Shown piece after piece: positions 14,512 to 15,065 of a DNA stretch of 15,065 nucleotides. The notes under the pieces are model-generated. The model had not been told where the DNA came from and searched no databases. It saw only the letters and a program-made list of their open reading frames with translations. Numbering within the stretch: the first letter of the stretch is position 1; every line of letters begins with the position of its first letter. The position numbers and the translations under genes were made by a program. The stretch covers positions 1-15,065 of the forward strand of contig JAITVX010000074.1 in the NCBI GenBank assembly GCA_031285575.1, written 5' to 3'. The stretch comes from Bacteroidales bacterium. GTDB lineage: Bacteria; Bacteroidota; Bacteroidia; Bacteroidales; VadinHA17.

Positions 14512-15065
14512 ATGAAAGGAACAGCTATTTCACAGGGGATAGCAATTGGCCGTGCATTTGTTTTCCGCAAAGCAGGCAGTAATACCGGTAACATAACCGG
14601 TAATTGCAAAACAGAAATATCTATTGAAACAGACAAATTCAGTAAAGCCGTTGAAAATGCAGCCGCTGAACTCAGAACACTTGTTAATGCTCCTGAAGCT
14701 AATCTTACATCCGAAGAAAAATCCATTCTTGAAACGCAGATAGAATTTATATCCGACGAACAGCTGCGTATAGATGTTGAAGCGAAAATAATAGCCTGCA
14801 ACATTCCAGCATCAGAAGCAGTTAAGATTGCCATATCTGAAATGTCGGAAATGTTCCTCTCAACAAACAACGACTATCTTATTGCACGGATATCCGATCT
14901 TCGCGATGCAGGTGACAGAATAACCGGTTATCTTTTAAACCGTAACATAAACCGCATTAATGTAACTGCCGAAAATACAATACTTATTGCCGAAGAAATT
15001 ACACCTGTTGAAGCAATGTCAATAGATTCCAGATTAGTTTCAGGCATCGTTACCATGAAAGGAGA
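14512..15065 (+). CDS. ptsI: PTS enzyme I (phosphoenolpyruvate-protein phosphotransferase), 5' part only
   Basis: The frame is open for 184 codons and runs off the window, so only the N-terminal third of a protein of typically about 570 residues is seen. It begins MKGTAISQGIAIGRAFVF, the standard enzyme I opening. The HPr-binding helical region follows, with SILETQIEFISDEQLRIDVE and DYLIARISDLRDAGDRITGYL, the latter matching the family's D-x-R-D-x-G-x-R motif. The sequence ends in ILIAEEITPVEAM...IVTMKGE, just before the expected GGxTSHxAI loop with the phosphorylated histidine. The ATG starts on the base after the IIC-IID stop. HPr, its phosphate acceptor, is not encoded upstream in this operon. 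Confidence 0.92.
   Translation, partial: MKGTAISQGIAIGRAFVFRKAGSNTGNITGNCKTEISIETDKFSKAVENAAAELRTLVNAPEANLTSEEKSILETQIEFISDEQLRIDVEAKIIACNIPASEAVKIAISEMSEMFLSTNNDYLIARISDLRDAGDRITGYLLNRNINRINVTAENTILIAEEITPVEAMSIDSRLVSGIVTMKG

Overview
The window looks like a chromosomal segment from a member of the Bacteroidota, probably an environmental or gut relative of the Bacteroidales/Marinilabiliales. The grounds are a lipoprotein with a PD40 beta-propeller, promoter-like sequences of the TAnnTTTG type, weak or absent Shine-Dalgarno sequences, and two hypothetical protein families that I recognise only from this phylum. No rRNA, tRNA or CRISPR array was found. The organism assignment is an inference from gene families, not from a marker gene.

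Left part (1-4808): the window opens inside the last codons of an IS5-type transposase, with its probable right terminal repeat ending near 113. An AT-rich gap follows, holding two copies of a hairpin-forming 29-nt repeat. Next come a lipoprotein with a TolB-like propeller (677-2182, +) and, overlapping it tail to tail by 21 bp, a radC-family gene (2162-2872, -). A two-gene sensor follows: a small V4R-domain protein (3117-3629) and a soluble histidine kinase (3639-4808, GTG start). No response regulator is visible.

Middle (4876-9942): a SulP anion transporter with a STAS domain, then the chaperone pair grpE-dnaJ, then an oppositely oriented M24B (aminopeptidase P-like) gene whose stop codon lies 2 bp from that of dnaJ. 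These are housekeeping genes in an ordinary arrangement.

Right part (9943-15065): an imperfect inverted repeat with 17-bp arms followed by a T-run on the minus strand lies behind a lineage-specific hypothetical gene (10072-10734, -). A second lineage-specific gene (11284-12003, +) diverges from it. The AT-rich interval between them contains about ten units of a 21-bp tandem repeat, which is the most unusual feature here. The + strand then carries a tightly packed mannose-family PTS operon: separate IIA and IIB genes, a single fused IIC-IID membrane protein, and PTS enzyme I, which runs off the window before its phosphorylated histidine. PTS systems are uncommon in Bacteroidota, and fusion of IIC with IID in one chain is not the usual layout. 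The HPr gene is not in the window.

Functionally, the PTS genes would take up and phosphorylate a sugar with PEP as donor (EI, then an HPr encoded elsewhere, then IIA, IIB and IIC-IID). GrpE and DnaJ serve DnaK, which is encoded elsewhere. The V4R/kinase pair probably senses a small molecule in the cytoplasm.
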